NCBI RefSeq assembly: GCF_039649665.1
Contig: NZ_JBDJAW010000002.1
Location: 248,001 to 312,000, forward strand
Source of the DNA: Microbispora sp. ZYX-F-249
GTDB taxonomy: Bacteria > Actinomycetota > Actinomycetes > Streptosporangiales > Streptosporangiaceae
Reading direction: 5' to 3'
DNA: 64,000 nucleotides
Shown: positions 1 through 9,902 of the stretch, in pieces
Layout: each line of letters opens with the position of its first letter
Position numbering within the stretch: the first letter of the stretch is position 1
Program-made: the position numbers and the translations under genes
The notes under the pieces: generated by a model
Seen by the model: the letters and a program-made list of their open reading frames with translations, nothing else
The model's database searches: none
What the model was told of the DNA's origin: nothing

Positions 1-621
1 GCGGAGCTCCTGGAGAACGGCCACCAGGTCCTGCTCATCGACATCGACCCCCACGCCATCAAGATCGACAGCGTGCCGCGGGCCGAATGGCTGCTCGCCG
101 ACGCCTGTGAGATCTCCTCACTGGACGAGGCCGGGCTGAACAGCTGCCAGGTGGTGATCGCCGCCTCCGGCGACGACAAGGTCAACCTCGTGGTCTCGCT
201 GCTCGCCAAGACCGAGTACGGCGTGCCGCGGGTGGTCGCCCGGGTCAACCACCCCAAGAACGAGTGGCTGTTCAACGAGTCGTGGGGCGTGGACGTCGCC
301 GTCTCCACCCCGCGTCTGCTGTCGGCCCTGGTCGAGGAGGCGGTCAGCGTCGGCGACCTGGTGCGCCTGATGACCTTCCGGCAGGGGCAGGCCAACCTGG
401 TGGAGCTCACGCTGGCCGAGGACGCGCCGGTGGTGGGCCAGCGGGCGGGTTCGGTGCCGTGGCCGGTGGACGCCGCCCTCGTGGCGATCCTGCGCGAAGG
501 CCGGGTGCTGGTCCCCTCGGCCGACGACCCGCTGGAGGCCGGCGACGAACTGCTGTTCGTGGCCAACCAGGAGGTCGAGCACGAGCTCACCGTCCTGCTG
601 TCGGCCCACGAACGTCCCTGA
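1..621 (+). CDS. trkA: TrkA-family potassium uptake regulatory protein (5' truncated by window edge)
   Basis: The reading frame is open from base 1, so the true start lies upstream. Visible residues include the end of a Rossmann-type RCK-N domain (a hydrophobic strand ending LLIDIDPHAIKID, the acidic end typical of NAD(H) binding). A C-terminal TrkA-C domain follows, about the last 75 residues, from NLVELTLAEDAPVVG to GDELLFVA. Family role: cytosolic regulatory subunit gating Trk/Ktr-type K+ uptake in response to nucleotide. In many actinobacteria two trkA-like genes sit next to DUF3159, OB-fold, DUF3710 and dut genes, as here, so this is probably the second of such a pair. It converges on the DUF3159 gene across a strong hairpin. 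Confidence 0.93.
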   Translation, partial: AELLENGHQVLLIDIDPHAIKIDSVPRAEWLLADACEISSLDEAGLNSCQVVIAASGDDKVNLVVSLLAKTEYGVPRVVARVNHPKNEWLFNESWGVDVAVSTPRLLSALVEEAVSVGDLVRLMTFRQGQANLVELTLAEDAPVVGQRAGSVPWPVDAALVAILREGRVLVPSADDPLEAGDELLFVANQEVEHELTVLLSAHERP

Positions 622-635
622 CCGGCACCGGCTCG

Positions 636-660
636 GGCCCCGGGACACGCGCCCGGGGCC
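636..660. terminator. Bidirectional hairpin between convergent trkA and DUF3159 genes
   Basis: A perfect 9-bp GC stem (GGCCCCGGG / CCCGGGGCC) with a 7-nt loop lies in the 50-bp gap between two convergent stop codons. The position suggests an intrinsic terminator serving both strands. No long U-tract is present, which is normal for high-GC actinobacteria. Confidence 0.75.
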
Positions 661-671
661 TTCGCGTTCCG

Positions 672-1364
672 TCAGACGGACGGCTGCGTGGGCGGCTGGG
701 CGGGCGACTGAAGAGCGGGCTCGATCGGGGTGCGGCCCCGGGCGAGCACCCACACCATCGCGCCCAGTGCCGCGATCTGCAGCGGCCAGCCCAGGGCGAT
801 CTTGGCCACGCCGAGGGCGGTCACCTGGTCCGCCCAGTAGAGCGGCAGCTGGATCACCACCCGCAGCAGGCAGGGCAGCATGAGCAGCCATGTCAGCCGC
901 GAGCACAGCCGGACCAGCGCGGAGTCGTTGTGCCAGGCCGTCGGGTCGCCGGTCACCGAGCCGATCAGGAACCCCACGACCGGCCAGCGGACCACGATCG
1001 ACAGCAGCATGCCGGCGGCGTAGGCCCCGTTGTAGAGGATCCCCGGCAGGAACACGTCCTTGGCGTCGCCGGTGCGGGTCGCGAAGAACGCGCCGATGCC
1101 GATGCCGACGAGGCTGTTGAGCACGAACTGCGGCGTCGTGCGCTGCGCGAGCCGCACCAGCAGGAGCACCACCGCCGAGGCGATGCCGATGATCAGCGAG
1201 GTCTTCAGCTGGCTGGTGCCCACCCACGTGCCGGTGAAGGCGATCGTGGGCACGGCCGCCTCGACGATCCCGCGCCTGCCGCCCAGCGCCTTGCTCATCT
1301 GGGCACGAACGGCCGCCTCAACGGTGGCGTGCGCCGCGGGGGCCGTCATGTCCGCTGTGCTCAT
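672..1364 (-). CDS. DUF3159 family membrane protein
   Basis: 230 aa with several hydrophobic segments, a short N-terminal cytoplasmic region (EAAVRAQMSKALGGRRGIVE) and an Ala/Pro/Gln-rich tail. This pattern and the neighbourhood match the actinobacterial DUF3159 family, whose biochemical role is unknown. The ATG at 1364 is preferred over an in-frame start 27 bases upstream because AGGAG lies 5 nt before it. It follows the OB-fold gene by 16 bp on the same strand, so the two are probably co-transcribed. The genomic link with TrkA hints at ion homeostasis, but that is inference only. Confidence 0.88.
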   Translation of the reverse strand: MSTADMTAPAAHATVEAAVRAQMSKALGGRRGIVEAAVPTIAFTGTWVGTSQLKTSLIIGIASAVVLLLVRLAQRTTPQFVLNSLVGIGIGAFFATRTGDAKDVFLPGILYNGAYAAGMLLSIVVRWPVVGFLIGSVTGDPTAWHNDSALVRLCSRLTWLLMLPCLLRVVIQLPLYWADQVTALGVAKIALGWPLQIAALGAMVWVLARGRTPIEPALQSPAQPPTQPSV

Positions 1365-1380
1365 ACGGTCTCCTGAGAGA

Positions 1381-1773
1381 TCAAGGGCCACCGGCCGGGC
1401 GTAGCTCGTAACGGGGGTTGAACATGACCTTGCGGCCGTCCTGGACGCTGACCAGTCCTTCGGCCCGCACCACCCGGCCCGGCTCGATGCCGGCGATCTT
1501 CCGGCGGCCGAGCCAGACCAGGTCGATCACGTCCGACCCGTCGTACAGCTCCGCCTCGAGGGCGGGCGCCCCGCCGCGCGGGCGGAGGGTGACGGTGCGC
1601 AGCGTGCCCGCGACGCAGGTCCGCTGACGCTCACCGCACCGGGCGATGGGTGTGGCCCCCTGCTGCTCCAGGTCCTCCTGGAGCTCGGCGGCCTCCAGCT
1701 CGGCCTGGCTGGTGGTCAGCCGTCGGAAGAAGCCCCGCAGTCCGCCTCGTCTGGCAGGCTCCGGCGTGCCCAT
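1381..1773 (-). CDS. OB-fold nucleic-acid-binding domain protein
   Basis: 130 aa. A basic N-terminus (RRGGLRGFFRRLTTSQAELEA) is followed by an OB-fold-like beta-rich core with an AGTLRTVTLRP strand and ELYDGSDVIDLVWLGRRKIAGIEPG, as in RecG-wedge/tRNA-anticodon type OB domains. Small OB-fold proteins of this type are conserved between DUF3159 and DUF3710 in actinobacteria. Ligand and function are not known; binding of single-stranded nucleic acid is inferred from the fold only. First gene of a probable two-gene unit with DUF3159. Confidence 0.85.
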   Translation of the reverse strand: MGTPEPARRGGLRGFFRRLTTSQAELEAAELQEDLEQQGATPIARCGERQRTCVAGTLRTVTLRPRGGAPALEAELYDGSDVIDLVWLGRRKIAGIEPGRVVRAEGLVSVQDGRKVMFNPRYELRPAGGP

Positions 1774-1943
1774 CGGTCACTCACCCAGCTTCCTCCCCCT
1801 GAGGGGGATTCGTCGTCCCGGCTTCCAGCCTAGGCCCGTCATTTTCCACCGCAGCATACGTGAGCCGCGTACGGGCCAGAAGGACGGTCAGGGCAGGGCT
1901 TGCTCCCCGATTCGGTCAACCGGCGCGCCGCCCCCGGCGGAGG

Positions 1944-2630
1944 TCAGCGGATCTCGCTGATCTCCGGCCCGCGTTCGAAGGGCCGGAACTCCTCCCGGCG
2001 GCCCCCCTGCTCCTCCATGGCCTGCCGCGCCTCGGCCGGCAGGCGGAGCTGGATCGCCTCCCTGGGCGGCATCGGCTCGTCGCCGCGCACGACGACGATG
2101 TCGCGCACGACGTCCTCCAGGATCCGCGCCGCCTCCGGGTCGACCGCCGCCCTGCCGCTGATCACGGCCCGCAGGAACCAGCGCGGCCCGTCGACGCCGA
2201 CGTAGCGCACCGGCTGCCGTCCCTGCGCCTGGCCCTGTGCGGGCACCTCGGCCGCGATCTCCGGGCCGAACGGGCCTTCCCGCTCCTCGGCGGCTCCGCC
2301 CGCGGCCACCACCTCGCGGGCCAGCTCGGCCCGCACCTCGCCCCAGATCCCGCTGCGCTTGGGCGCGGCGAAGGCGTTCACCTGCAGGGCGCTCTCCTCG
2401 ACCAGGACGATCACACCGTCGACCTGGTCGCCCGCCATGCTGAGCTGGATCTCGAACCCGGGACCGACGGGCAGGCGCAGGCCCCCCAGGTCCACCCGCT
2501 CGGCCTCCGGGTAGTCGTCGCCGGAGTCCCAGGGGCCCGTCGTCCGCGCCGGGGCGGGACTCTCCTCCCGCCCGACGGCTGGCGCGGTCTCCTCCTCCAC
2601 GCGTCGCCGGCGTCGCAACACTCGTCTCAC
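1944..2630 (-). CDS. DUF3710 family protein
   Basis: 228 aa from the longest GTG start; a second GTG at 2621 would fit the GAGGAG ribosome site at better spacing, so the start is uncertain by three codons. It has an Arg-rich N-terminus, an acidic linker, then the conserved DUF3710 body (VDLGGLRLPVGPGFEIQLSM, SALQVNAFAAPKRSGIWGEV, and YVGVDGPRWFLRAVISG). Soluble protein of unknown function, conserved next to dut in actinobacteria. It lies 38 bp downstream of dut on the same strand, suggesting an operon. Confidence 0.88.
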   Translation of the reverse strand: MRRVLRRRRRVEEETAPAVGREESPAPARTTGPWDSGDDYPEAERVDLGGLRLPVGPGFEIQLSMAGDQVDGVIVLVEESALQVNAFAAPKRSGIWGEVRAELAREVVAAGGAAEEREGPFGPEIAAEVPAQGQAQGRQPVRYVGVDGPRWFLRAVISGRAAVDPEAARILEDVVRDIVVVRGDEPMPPREAIQLRLPAEARQAMEEQGGRREEFRPFERGPEISEIR

Positions 2631-2668
2631 TCTCCTCGCATCGTGGCCCGTTCCCGGGCCCCGCGGTG

Positions 2669-3109
2669 TCAGCTCCCCGTCGAGCCGAACCCGTTCGTGC
2701 CCCGTACGGAGCCGGGCAACCGGTCGACCTCATAGAACGCCGCCCGTTCCACCCGCTGGACGACGAGCTGGGCGATGCGGTCGCCGCGCCGGAGCCGTAC
2801 CGCGTCCTTGGCGTCAGTATTGATCATCGTCACCCTGATCTCGCCCCGGTAGCCGGCGTCGATCGTGCCCGGCGCGTTGACCAGCGTGACTCCGTGCCGG
2901 GCCGCCAGGCCCGAACGCGGGTGGACGAAGGCGGCGTAGCCGTCCGGCAGCGCGATGGCGACACCGGTCCGCACGACCGCCCGCTCACCGGGCAGCAGCT
3001 CGACGTCCTCCGCCGCGTACAGATCGGCCCCGGCGTCGCCGGGATGGGCGTACGACGGGAGCGGGAGGCCGGGGTCGAGCCGGTGGATCAGGATCTCGAC
3101 ATCGCTCAT
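2669..3109 (-). CDS. dut: dUTP diphosphatase (dUTPase)
   Basis: 146 aa trimeric dUTPase, hydrolysing dUTP to dUMP and pyrophosphate in the cytosol. This keeps uracil out of DNA and supplies dUMP for thymidylate synthesis. All five family motifs are visible: [11 protein letters not shown] (I), [14 protein letters not shown] (II), [11 protein letters not shown] (III, with catalytic Asp), [11 protein letters not shown] (IV) and the C-terminal [11 protein letters not shown] (V). The ATG at 3109 gives a family-typical length. Probably transcribed with the downstream DUF3710 gene. Confidence 0.97.
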   Translation of the reverse strand: MSDVEILIHRLDPGLPLPSYAHPGDAGADLYAAEDVELLPGERAVVRTGVAIALPDGYAAFVHPRSGLAARHGVTLVNAPGTIDAGYRGEIRVTMINTDAKDAVRLRRGDRIAQLVVQRVERAAFYEVDRLPGSVRGTNGFGSTGS

Positions 3110-3120
3110 GAGGCAAGACC

Positions 3121-4377
3121 CTACCCGTTGCGCTGGGGAGACACCGCCTCCCCCGCTCCCGGGGACGGGCGTGCCGTCTCCGGTTCCTGCCCGCCCCGCC
3201 CGGAGGAGTCGTGCCCGGGTGCGGGCTCGGGTGCGGGCTCGGGTGCGCCGGGCTCCGTGTCCGGGGGGCCGGCCTCCTCGCCGCCGTGCGGGCCTCCTTC
3301 CGCCGGCGGCTCGATCGCGGGCTGACCGCGGCGCAGCTCGGGCAGCGCGCGATAGATGACCGCCGTGAGCGGCACGGCCACCACGGCGCCCGCGATACCG
3401 CCGAGCACGCCGCCCACCGCGAGGACGAGGATGATCGCCAAGGGGTGGAACTCCAGGGCCCGGCCGACGATGAGCGGCTGGAGCACGTGGTTTTCGAGCT
3501 GCTGCTCGACCACGAGGACGCCCACGAAGATCAAGGCGTAGACCCAGCCCTGTGAACCGAAGGTCACCAGCGTCGCGATGCCGCCCGCCAGCAGGATGCC
3601 GACGACCGGGACGAAGCTCGCCAGGAAGACGAGCACCGCGAGGGGCGCCCACAGCGGCACCCGCATCCCGGCGAGCACCACTCCGATCACGACCCCGTGG
3701 ATGGCCGCGACCGCGACCGTGCCGTGCACGTAGTGCGAGATCGTCGCCCAGGCCGCCCGGCCCGCCCGGTCCACCCGCGGCGCGGTGTCGCCGAAGGCGC
3801 GCAGGAACCAGCCCCAGATCCGTTCGCCGTCCTTCAGCAGGAAGAAGGTCACGAAGAGGATCAGCACGATCGAGGTGAGCACCTCGACGACCGCGGTGGC
3901 GCCGCTCAGCACCGTGCTGGTGATCTGGCTGCGATATTGGGTGATCTGGCTGCTGAGCTGGTCCACGAAGTCGGCGATCTGCGCCTCCTTCAGGTGAAGG
4001 GGGCCGTGCAGCAGCCAGTCCTGCACGTTGCGCACGGTGACCTGGATCTGCAGGACCAGCCGGGGGAACTCCTCGTTCGCCCGCACGCCGATCAGGAATC
4101 CGATGCCGACTATCAGCGCCAGGCCCAGCAGCATCGTGATCCACGTCGCGTAGATCGGCCGGAGCCCGGCGGAGCGCAGCCGCCGCGTCAGCGGATACAG
4201 CAGGGCCGCGAGCAGCAGCGCCACGACCACCGGCATGACGACGAAGCTGATCCTGCCGATGATCTGCCACAGGAAATAGACCATCGCGCCGAGCAGCAGC
4301 AGCCGCCAACTCCACGCGGCCATCGCGGCCAGGGTCGGCGGAACCCTCTCATGGGTACTGCGGTTAGACGGGATCAC
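3121..4377 (-). CDS. AI-2E/PerM family transporter-like membrane protein
   Basis: 418 aa with about eight predicted membrane segments arranged as in the AI-2E exporter/PerM family: an N-terminal helix pair, a soluble central region (residues about 80-150), then a cluster of C-terminal helices including [16 protein letters not shown] 70-residue Pro/Glu-rich disordered tail follows. Family members have been linked to autoinducer-2 export or Na+/H+ antiport; substrate here is unknown. The GTG at 4377 is the longest start; an ATG at 4323, just before the first helix, is also possible. It ends 11 bp upstream of dut. Confidence 0.88.
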   Translation of the reverse strand: MIPSNRSTHERVPPTLAAMAAWSWRLLLLGAMVYFLWQIIGRISFVVMPVVVALLLAALLYPLTRRLRSAGLRPIYATWITMLLGLALIVGIGFLIGVRANEEFPRLVLQIQVTVRNVQDWLLHGPLHLKEAQIADFVDQLSSQITQYRSQITSTVLSGATAVVEVLTSIVLILFVTFFLLKDGERIWGWFLRAFGDTAPRVDRAGRAAWATISHYVHGTVAVAAIHGVVIGVVLAGMRVPLWAPLAVLVFLASFVPVVGILLAGGIATLVTFGSQGWVYALIFVGVLVVEQQLENHVLQPLIVGRALEFHPLAIILVLAVGGVLGGIAGAVVAVPLTAVIYRALPELRRGQPAIEPPAEGGPHGGEEAGPPDTEPGAPEPAPEPAPGHDSSGRGGQEPETARPSPGAGEAVSPQRNG

Positions 4378-4502
4378 GGATCCAGCCTGGCATGTCGGCG
4401 GGCACGGCGCGCGGCCGTTTTACCCGTGATTGGGGATCGATTCGGCGGTGCCACCGCCGGCCGCCGGCCACGGGTCTCCCCCGCGGCCGGCGGCGTCGGC
4501 GC

Positions 4503-7043
4503 TCAGCCGGTCAGCTCGGCGACCGCGTCGAGCGGGGCGTCACCGGGTTCGAGGACGAACTCCTCGACGTTGCCGGCCGCGCACAGGTCGTCCTGGGCCG
4601 GCCGGACCAGCTCCGCCTGGTCTCCCGACACGGTCAGCCGGGAGACCTCGGCCCGCATCGACAGCCGCGCCTCGGACTTCGCCCGCCGGACACGGCGGAG
4701 CACCTCCGCCACGGCGTCGAGCACCGCGGGGTCGCCGAGCCGCGCCTCGGGCAGCTCGCCGGCGGACGGCCAGGCGGCGCGGTGCACCGAGCCCTCCCGC
4801 CACCACGACCAGACCTCCTCGGTCACGAACGGCAGGAACGGCGCGAACAGCCGCAGCAGCACGTCGAGCGCCCGCCGCAGGGCCGCGACGGCCGAGGCGT
4901 CCCCGGCGTACGCGCGGGCCTTGACCAGCTCCAGGTAGTCGTCGCAGAACGCCCAGAAGAACCGCTCGGTCCGCTCCAGCGCCCGGGTGTAGTCGTACGC
5001 CTCGAACGCCTCGCCGGCCTCGGCGACGACCGCCCGCAGCGCGGCCAGCATGGACAGGTCGACCGGCGCGGTGACCTCGCCGCCGCCCTCGGACCGGAAT
5101 CCGAGCACGAACTTCGACGCGTTCAGGATCTTGATGGCCAGCCGCCGGCCGATCTTGATCTGCCCGGTGTCGAACGCCGTGTCGGTGCCGGGACGCCCGT
5201 TCGCCGCCCAGTAGCGGACCGCGTCGGAGCCGTACTCCTCCAGCAGCCCCATGGGCGTGACGACGTTGCCCTTGGACTTCGACATCTTCTTGCGGTCGGG
5301 GTCGAGGATCCATCCCGAGATCGCCGCGTGCCGCCAGGGCAGCCCACCGTGCTCCAGGTGCGAACGCACGACCGTGGAGAACAGCCAGGTACGGATGATC
5401 TCGTGGGCCTGGGGCCGCAGGTCCATCGGGAAGACGCGGCGGAACAGGTCGTCGTCGCGCTCCCACCCGGCGGCGATCTGCGGGCTCAGCGAGGACGTCG
5501 CCCACGTGTCCATGACGTCGGGATCGGCGACGAAGCCGAACGGCTTGCCCCGCTGGTCCTCGGTGTATCCCGGCGGCACGTCGCTGGACGGGTCGACCGG
5601 CAGCGCCGACTCGGGCGGGACGATCGGCGCCTCGTGGATCGGCTCGCCCTCGGCGTCGAGCGGGTACCAGACCGGGATCGGCACGCCGAAGAACCGCTGG
5701 CGGGAGATCAGCCAGTCGCCCGCCAGGCCCTCGACCCAGTTGTCGTACCTGACCCGCATGTGCGGCGGATGCCACTCCAGCTCCCGGCCGCGCTCCAGCA
5801 GCTCGGCGCGCAGCCGCGCGTCCCTGCCGCCGTTGCGGATGTACCACTGCCGGGTGGTGACGATCTCGAGCGGCCGGTCGCCCTTCTCGTAGAACTTCAC
5901 CGGCCGCTGGATCTTGCGCGGCTCGCCGTCCAGGTGGCCGGACTCGCGCAGCATCTCCACGATGCGCTCGCGCGCGCTGTGCACCGTCTTGCCGGCCAGC
6001 TCGGCGTACGGCTCGGCGGGCACGCCCTGCGGCGGCTCGGGGAGCAGGCGGCCGTCCCAGCCGATCACCGGCCGGGTCGGCAGGTCGAGCTCGCGCCACC
6101 AGGTGACGTCGGTGACGTCGCCGAACGTGCAGATCATCGCGATGCCCGAGCCCTTGTCCGGCTCGGCGAGGTGATGGGCCACGACCGGCACCTCGACCCC
6201 GAAGACCGGGGTGCGGACGGTGGTGCCGAACAACGGCCGATACCGCTCGTCGTCGGGGTGGGCGACCAGCGCCACGCAGGCCGGGATCAGCTCGGGGCGG
6301 GTGGTCTCGATCCACACCATGCCCTCGCCGCCCTCACCGCCCTCGCCGGGCCGCTCGAAGCCGATCCGGTGGAAGGCGCCGGGCCACTCCCGGTCCTCCA
6401 GCTCGGCCTGGGCCACGGCCGTGCGGAACGTCACGTCCCACAGGGTCGGGGCCTCGGCGACGTACGCCTCGCCGCGGGCGAGGTTGCGCAGGAACGCGCG
6501 CTGGGACGCCGCCCGGGCGCCCGCGTCGATGGTCGCGTACGTCATCGACCAGTCCACCGACAGGCCGAGACGGCGCCACAGTTCCTCGAACGCCTTCTCG
6601 TCCTCGGCGGTCAGCCGCTCGCACAGCTCGATGAAGTTCCGGCGGGAGATCGGCACCTGCCGCTTGGCGTCCGGCTTCTCCGGCGGCGTGAAGCCCGGGT
6701 CGTACGGCATGGAGGGATCGCAGCGCACGCCGAAGTGGTTCTGCACGCGGCGCTCGGTGGGCAGGCCGTTATCGTCCCATCCCATCGGGTAGAAGACCTC
6801 GCGCCCCCGCATCCGCTGGTAGCGGGCGATCGTGTCCGTGTGCGTGTAGGAGAAGACGTGCCCCACATGGAGGGACCCGGACACGGTGGGCGGCGGGGTG
6901 TCGATGGAGTAGACCTCGTCCCTGCCCCGGGACCGGTCGAACCGGTAGGTGCCCTCGGCCTCCCAGCGCTCTACCCATACCGCTTCCAAGCCGTCGAGTG
7001 CGGGTTTCTCGGGCATGGCTGCGGGGAGTCGCTGTTCGGTCAT
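4503..7043 (-). CDS. valS: Valyl-tRNA synthetase
   Basis: 846 aa class I aminoacyl-tRNA synthetase charging tRNA-Val. The HIGH-type motif HVGH is at residues 59-62 and KMSKS near residue 587, with the editing domain between them and an anticodon-binding domain ([26 protein letters not shown]) near 690. It ends about 80 residues after the anticodon domain, without the long C-terminal coiled-coil arm seen in E. coli ValRS. It thus resembles the shorter 'type 2' architecture of archaea, Rickettsia and some actinobacteria. Start chosen at the MTEQRLP methionine; the longer frame adds 15 residues unlike the family. No T-box leader was seen in the 70-bp divergent gap to the DUF4235 gene. Confidence 0.96.
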   Translation of the reverse strand: MTEQRLPAAMPEKPALDGLEAVWVERWEAEGTYRFDRSRGRDEVYSIDTPPPTVSGSLHVGHVFSYTHTDTIARYQRMRGREVFYPMGWDDNGLPTERRVQNHFGVRCDPSMPYDPGFTPPEKPDAKRQVPISRRNFIELCERLTAEDEKAFEELWRRLGLSVDWSMTYATIDAGARAASQRAFLRNLARGEAYVAEAPTLWDVTFRTAVAQAELEDREWPGAFHRIGFERPGEGGEGGEGMVWIETTRPELIPACVALVAHPDDERYRPLFGTTVRTPVFGVEVPVVAHHLAEPDKGSGIAMICTFGDVTDVTWWRELDLPTRPVIGWDGRLLPEPPQGVPAEPYAELAGKTVHSARERIVEMLRESGHLDGEPRKIQRPVKFYEKGDRPLEIVTTRQWYIRNGGRDARLRAELLERGRELEWHPPHMRVRYDNWVEGLAGDWLISRQRFFGVPIPVWYPLDAEGEPIHEAPIVPPESALPVDPSSDVPPGYTEDQRGKPFGFVADPDVMDTWATSSLSPQIAAGWERDDDLFRRVFPMDLRPQAHEIIRTWLFSTVVRSHLEHGGLPWRHAAISGWILDPDRKKMSKSKGNVVTPMGLLEEYGSDAVRYWAANGRPGTDTAFDTGQIKIGRRLAIKILNASKFVLGFRSEGGGEVTAPVDLSMLAALRAVVAEAGEAFEAYDYTRALERTERFFWAFCDDYLELVKARAYAGDASAVAALRRALDVLLRLFAPFLPFVTEEVWSWWREGSVHRAAWPSAGELPEARLGDPAVLDAVAEVLRRVRRAKSEARLSMRAEVSRLTVSGDQAELVRPAQDDLCAAGNVEEFVLEPGDAPLDAVAELTG

Positions 7044-7112
7044 GCCACCACATGGTATGGCGTGGACCGCCACCCCGTGCGGAGACACTAAGGTCGTTAT
7101 CGAGGAGGAATC

Positions 7113-7430
7113 ATGGCGGACACGGTTCGGGAGGCCAAGCGCGAACTCGGCGCGATGGACAAACCCGACATGCAGTGGCGTATCGTCGGCGGCCTGCTCG
7201 GCCTGGCGGTGGGCTTCTGCTCGCGCAAGGTGCTGTCGTTCGCGTGGGAGAAGGCCACCGGCAAGAAGCCGCCGGCCAGCGCCGACTCCCCCGACATCGG
7301 GCTCGGCGAGGCGATCGCGTACGCCGTGGTGATGGGCCTGGGCATGGAGATCACCAGGATCGTCGTCACCCGGTCGGCGGCGAAGAAGTGGCGCAACTGG
7401 AAGGACGCCGCCCGGGACCTCACTCCGTAG
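7113..7430 (+). CDS. DUF4235 family small membrane protein
   Basis: 105 aa with a hydrophobic stretch near residues 24-42 ([19 protein letters not shown]), a polar linker (KATGKKPP) and a second hydrophobic segment ([20 protein letters not shown]). This matches DUF4235, a small two-helix actinobacterial membrane family of unknown function. A strong GAGGAGGAATC ribosome site precedes the ATG. It is divergent from valS and its 3' end overlaps the convergent otsA stop by 11 bp. Confidence 0.88.
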   Translation: MADTVREAKRELGAMDKPDMQWRIVGGLLGLAVGFCSRKVLSFAWEKATGKKPPASADSPDIGLGEAIAYAVVMGLGMEITRIVVTRSAAKKWRNWKDAARDLTP

Positions 7431-8817
7431 AAGCGGCCCGCTCCCCGGACTCCAGGGCGGCGAGGAAGTCGCTCGCCCACCTGTCCACGTTGTAGGTGGC
7501 GACCCTGCGCCTGAGCGAGCGCATCCTGCGCGCCAGCTCGTGCGGGGTCGCCCGCATCGCCGCCAGCATCGTCCGCTTCATGCCGTCGATGTCGTACGGG
7601 TTGACCATGTAGGCCTGGCGCATCTCGTCGGCCGCACCGGCGAACTCGCTCAGCACGAGCGCCCCGCGCAGGTCGTGGCGGCAGGCGACGTACTCCTTGG
7701 CGACGAGGTTCATGCCGTCGCGCAGCGGCGTGACGACCATGACGTCGGCCGCCAGGTAGAGGGCCGCCAGCTCCTCCTTGGCGTACGACTGGTGCAGATA
7801 GGAGATCGGCATGCGGCCGAGCACGCCGTGCTCGCCGTTGATGCGGCCGACTCGCAGCTCGATGTCGTTGCGCAGCCGGATGTACTCGGCGACGCGCTCC
7901 CGCGTGGGCGTCGCCACCTGGACGAAGACCGCCTCGTCCGGCTTGATCGCGCCGTCGTCGAGCAGCTCGCCGAACGCCTTGAGCCGCTGGCCGATCCCCT
8001 TGGTGTAGTCGAGCCGGTCGACGCCGAGCAGCACGTGCTCCGGGTCGCCCAGCTCGGCGCGGATCTCCTTGGCCCGCTGCTGGATGCGGGGCTCGCGGAC
8101 GAGCTGGTCCAGCTCGCCGTAGTCGACCGAGATCGGGAACGACTCCGCGCGTACGGTGCGGTCTTCGAGCTGGATCTCGTTGCGGAGGTACTGCACCCCG
8201 AGCAGACGGCGGCACAGGCGCAGGAAGTTGGCCGCGCCGCCCGGCCGCTGGAAGCCCACGAGATCGGCCCCGAGCAGGCCCTCGAGGATCTCGTTGCGCC
8301 AGGGCAGCTGGTAGAACAGCTCACCCGGCGGGAACGGGATGTGCAGGAAGAACCCGATCTTCAGGTCGGGCCGCAGCTTGCGCAGCATCGCGGGCACGAG
8401 CTGGAGCTGGTAGTCCTGCACCCACACGACCGCGCCGGGCGCGGCGGCGTCCGCGGCCGCGCGGGCGAACCGGTCGTTCACGGCGCGGTAGGCGTCCCAG
8501 AGCACGCGCGAGTAGACGGGCGTGGCGACCACGTCGTGGTAGAGCGGCCACAGGGTGGCGTTGGAGAAGCCCTCGTAGTACAGCTCGACCTCGAGCTGGG
8601 ACAGCGGGATGGGGATGAGGTGCATGCCGTCGTGGTCGAAGGGCTTCAGCTCCTCTCCGGCCGCACCGGTCCAGCCGAGCCAGGCCCCGTCACGGCGTTG
8701 CATGACGGGCGCGATGGCGGTGACGAGCCCTCCCGGGCTGCGCCGCCACTCGTTCTCGCCCACGCGGTCGACCGGTAGCCGGTTCGCGACGATCAGAAAT
8801 GAGCTGGTGCCACGCAT
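7420..8817 (-). CDS. otsA: Trehalose-6-phosphate synthase (GT20)
   Basis: 465 aa retaining glycosyltransferase that joins a nucleotide-activated glucose (UDP- or GDP-glucose) and glucose-6-phosphate into trehalose-6-phosphate, part of the OtsAB osmoprotection route. Family landmarks: N-terminal [37 protein letters not shown], the HIPFP loop, the RLDYTKGI motif and the C-terminal [18 protein letters not shown]. The start has a GGAGGAGATGC ribosome site. No otsB-like phosphatase gene is adjacent, so that step is encoded elsewhere. Confidence 0.96.
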   Translation of the reverse strand: MRGTSSFLIVANRLPVDRVGENEWRRSPGGLVTAIAPVMQRRDGAWLGWTGAAGEELKPFDHDGMHLIPIPLSQLEVELYYEGFSNATLWPLYHDVVATPVYSRVLWDAYRAVNDRFARAAADAAAPGAVVWVQDYQLQLVPAMLRKLRPDLKIGFFLHIPFPPGELFYQLPWRNEILEGLLGADLVGFQRPGGAANFLRLCRRLLGVQYLRNEIQLEDRTVRAESFPISVDYGELDQLVREPRIQQRAKEIRAELGDPEHVLLGVDRLDYTKGIGQRLKAFGELLDDGAIKPDEAVFVQVATPTRERVAEYIRLRNDIELRVGRINGEHGVLGRMPISYLHQSYAKEELAALYLAADVMVVTPLRDGMNLVAKEYVACRHDLRGALVLSEFAGAADEMRQAYMVNPYDIDGMKRTMLAAMRATPHELARRMRSLRRRVATYNVDRWASDFLAALESGERAASTE

Positions 8818-8911
8818 GCATCTCCTCCAGGTGGTCGCCTGTGACCACCATACGGAAAGTCACCAGTGACCCCCATACCCGTAAGAACGTGCACAATTCC
8901 CACCGGTTGTT

Positions 8912-8927
8912 GTGAGAATGATCTCAC
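8912..8927. promoter_or_regulatory. Inverted repeat upstream of otsA
   Basis: GTGAGA-ATGA-TCTCAC, a perfect 6-4-6 palindrome about 95 bp upstream of the otsA start, in the 256-bp gap between otsA and the next same-strand gene. Candidate operator; no matching regulator in the window is proposed. Confidence 0.35.
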
Positions 8928-8948
8928 GCAGCTCATACGGGGTCGGCA

Positions 8949-8964
8949 AGTGGTTTAGACCACT
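8949..8964. promoter_or_regulatory. Second inverted repeat in the otsA upstream gap
   Basis: AGTGGT-TTAG-ACCACT, a perfect 6-4-6 palindrome, 22 bp from the previous one. It could be an operator for otsA or part of the 3' region of the gene ending at 9074. The rest of the 8818-9073 gap shows no ORF I would call. Confidence 0.3.
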
Positions 8965-9073
8965 CGGTGACACTTCCCTACCTGAAGATCAGGACGGTCC
9001 GAGAGTGCCGATTGGGACGGGCACCTGGGCTGATGCCCGTTTTCCCGGGAGACGCAACCGGATCGGCGGGGGA

Positions 9074-9883
9074 TCAGCCGGACGCGGGGGGTTTGCCCGA
9101 AGACGGGGGCGTCAGCTCGGAGGCGGGGGCGTCGGATCGCGGCAGGGCGCGCTGGCGGCGCAGGTCCGCGCGCACGGCGGCGGCGAGCTTCTTGGTGGCG
9201 GCCCGGTTCAGCGCGCCGCCGGCCACGGCGCCGGTGAGGAAGGGGCCGAGTGTGGTGAGGTGGCGGCCGAGCGTACGCATCAGGCGGTTGCGCAGCGCGG
9301 TCTTGGCGGCGGTCCCGAGCGCGAGCGTGGCCGAGCCGGGGGCGAGGGGGTTGACGCCCCGCTGCTTCGACCAGGCGAGCGCGAACGCGGCCGCCCTCTG
9401 GGTGCCGTTGCCGGGCACCCGGACGTCGTACACCTCGTGCAGTTCGGCGAGGAGTTTCACCTCGATGGCCGCGACGACCAGCGTCTCGGCCACGATCTGG
9501 GCGGGTGCGGACAACAGGAGCGGCGGAGCGGCGAACTCGGCCGCGGCGAGCGCCCCGCCGACCGCGCCGACCGCCGTCGTCGCCTTGGCGGCGGTGCGGA
9601 CGAGGTCGTCGGCGAGCTGCTCACCGGTGAGCCCGTAGTGGTGTTCCCGCAGGGTCTCGAGGTCCCTGACCGGTAACCGCGGAGCGATGTTCATGAAGAC
9701 GTCGGCAAGCCATCGGCCCCGGCCGACTCCCCGTTGACGTGCCTTCCCCGCGGACCGTGCCAGGGCCCCGCCGAGGCGGCCGAGCAGCCGGCGCCGCTCG
9801 GCCCCGTCCGTCTCCTCAGAGGCGACGAGCTTGCCGACCAGGTCGGCGACCTCGTTGTTTGAATCATCCGCTGCTGAAGTCAC
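9074..9883 (-). CDS. Conserved actinobacterial protein, EcsC-like features
   Basis: 269 aa from a GTG at 9883 with a GGGAGG site; the longer frame has an unrelated upstream extension. A basic N-terminal half (about residues 20-60) is followed by Ala/Gly-rich hydrophobic helices (VGAVGGALAAAEFAAPPLLLSA, and LGPFLTGAVAGGALNRAATKKLAAAV near the end) that resemble the EcsC-type membrane-associated fold. It lies 20 bp downstream of the DUF4193 gene, so they are probably one operon. Function unknown; the EcsC similarity is by eye and not certain. Confidence 0.75.
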   Translation of the reverse strand: MTSAADDSNNEVADLVGKLVASEETDGAERRRLLGRLGGALARSAGKARQRGVGRGRWLADVFMNIAPRLPVRDLETLREHHYGLTGEQLADDLVRTAAKATTAVGAVGGALAAAEFAAPPLLLSAPAQIVAETLVVAAIEVKLLAELHEVYDVRVPGNGTQRAAAFALAWSKQRGVNPLAPGSATLALGTAAKTALRNRLMRTLGRHLTTLGPFLTGAVAGGALNRAATKKLAAAVRADLRRQRALPRSDAPASELTPPSSGKPPASG

Positions 9884-9902
9884 GGACCCTCCCAAGGGTC
9901 TC

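Noticed and set aside
4392-7091. 899-codon plus-strand ORF opposite valS
   Set aside because: Antisense shadow caused by high GC third positions; the minus strand encodes valyl-tRNA synthetase with clear motifs.
7044-7112. T-box leader for valS
   Set aside because: The upstream gap is only about 70 bp before a divergent gene and contains no T-box sequence or specifier stem.
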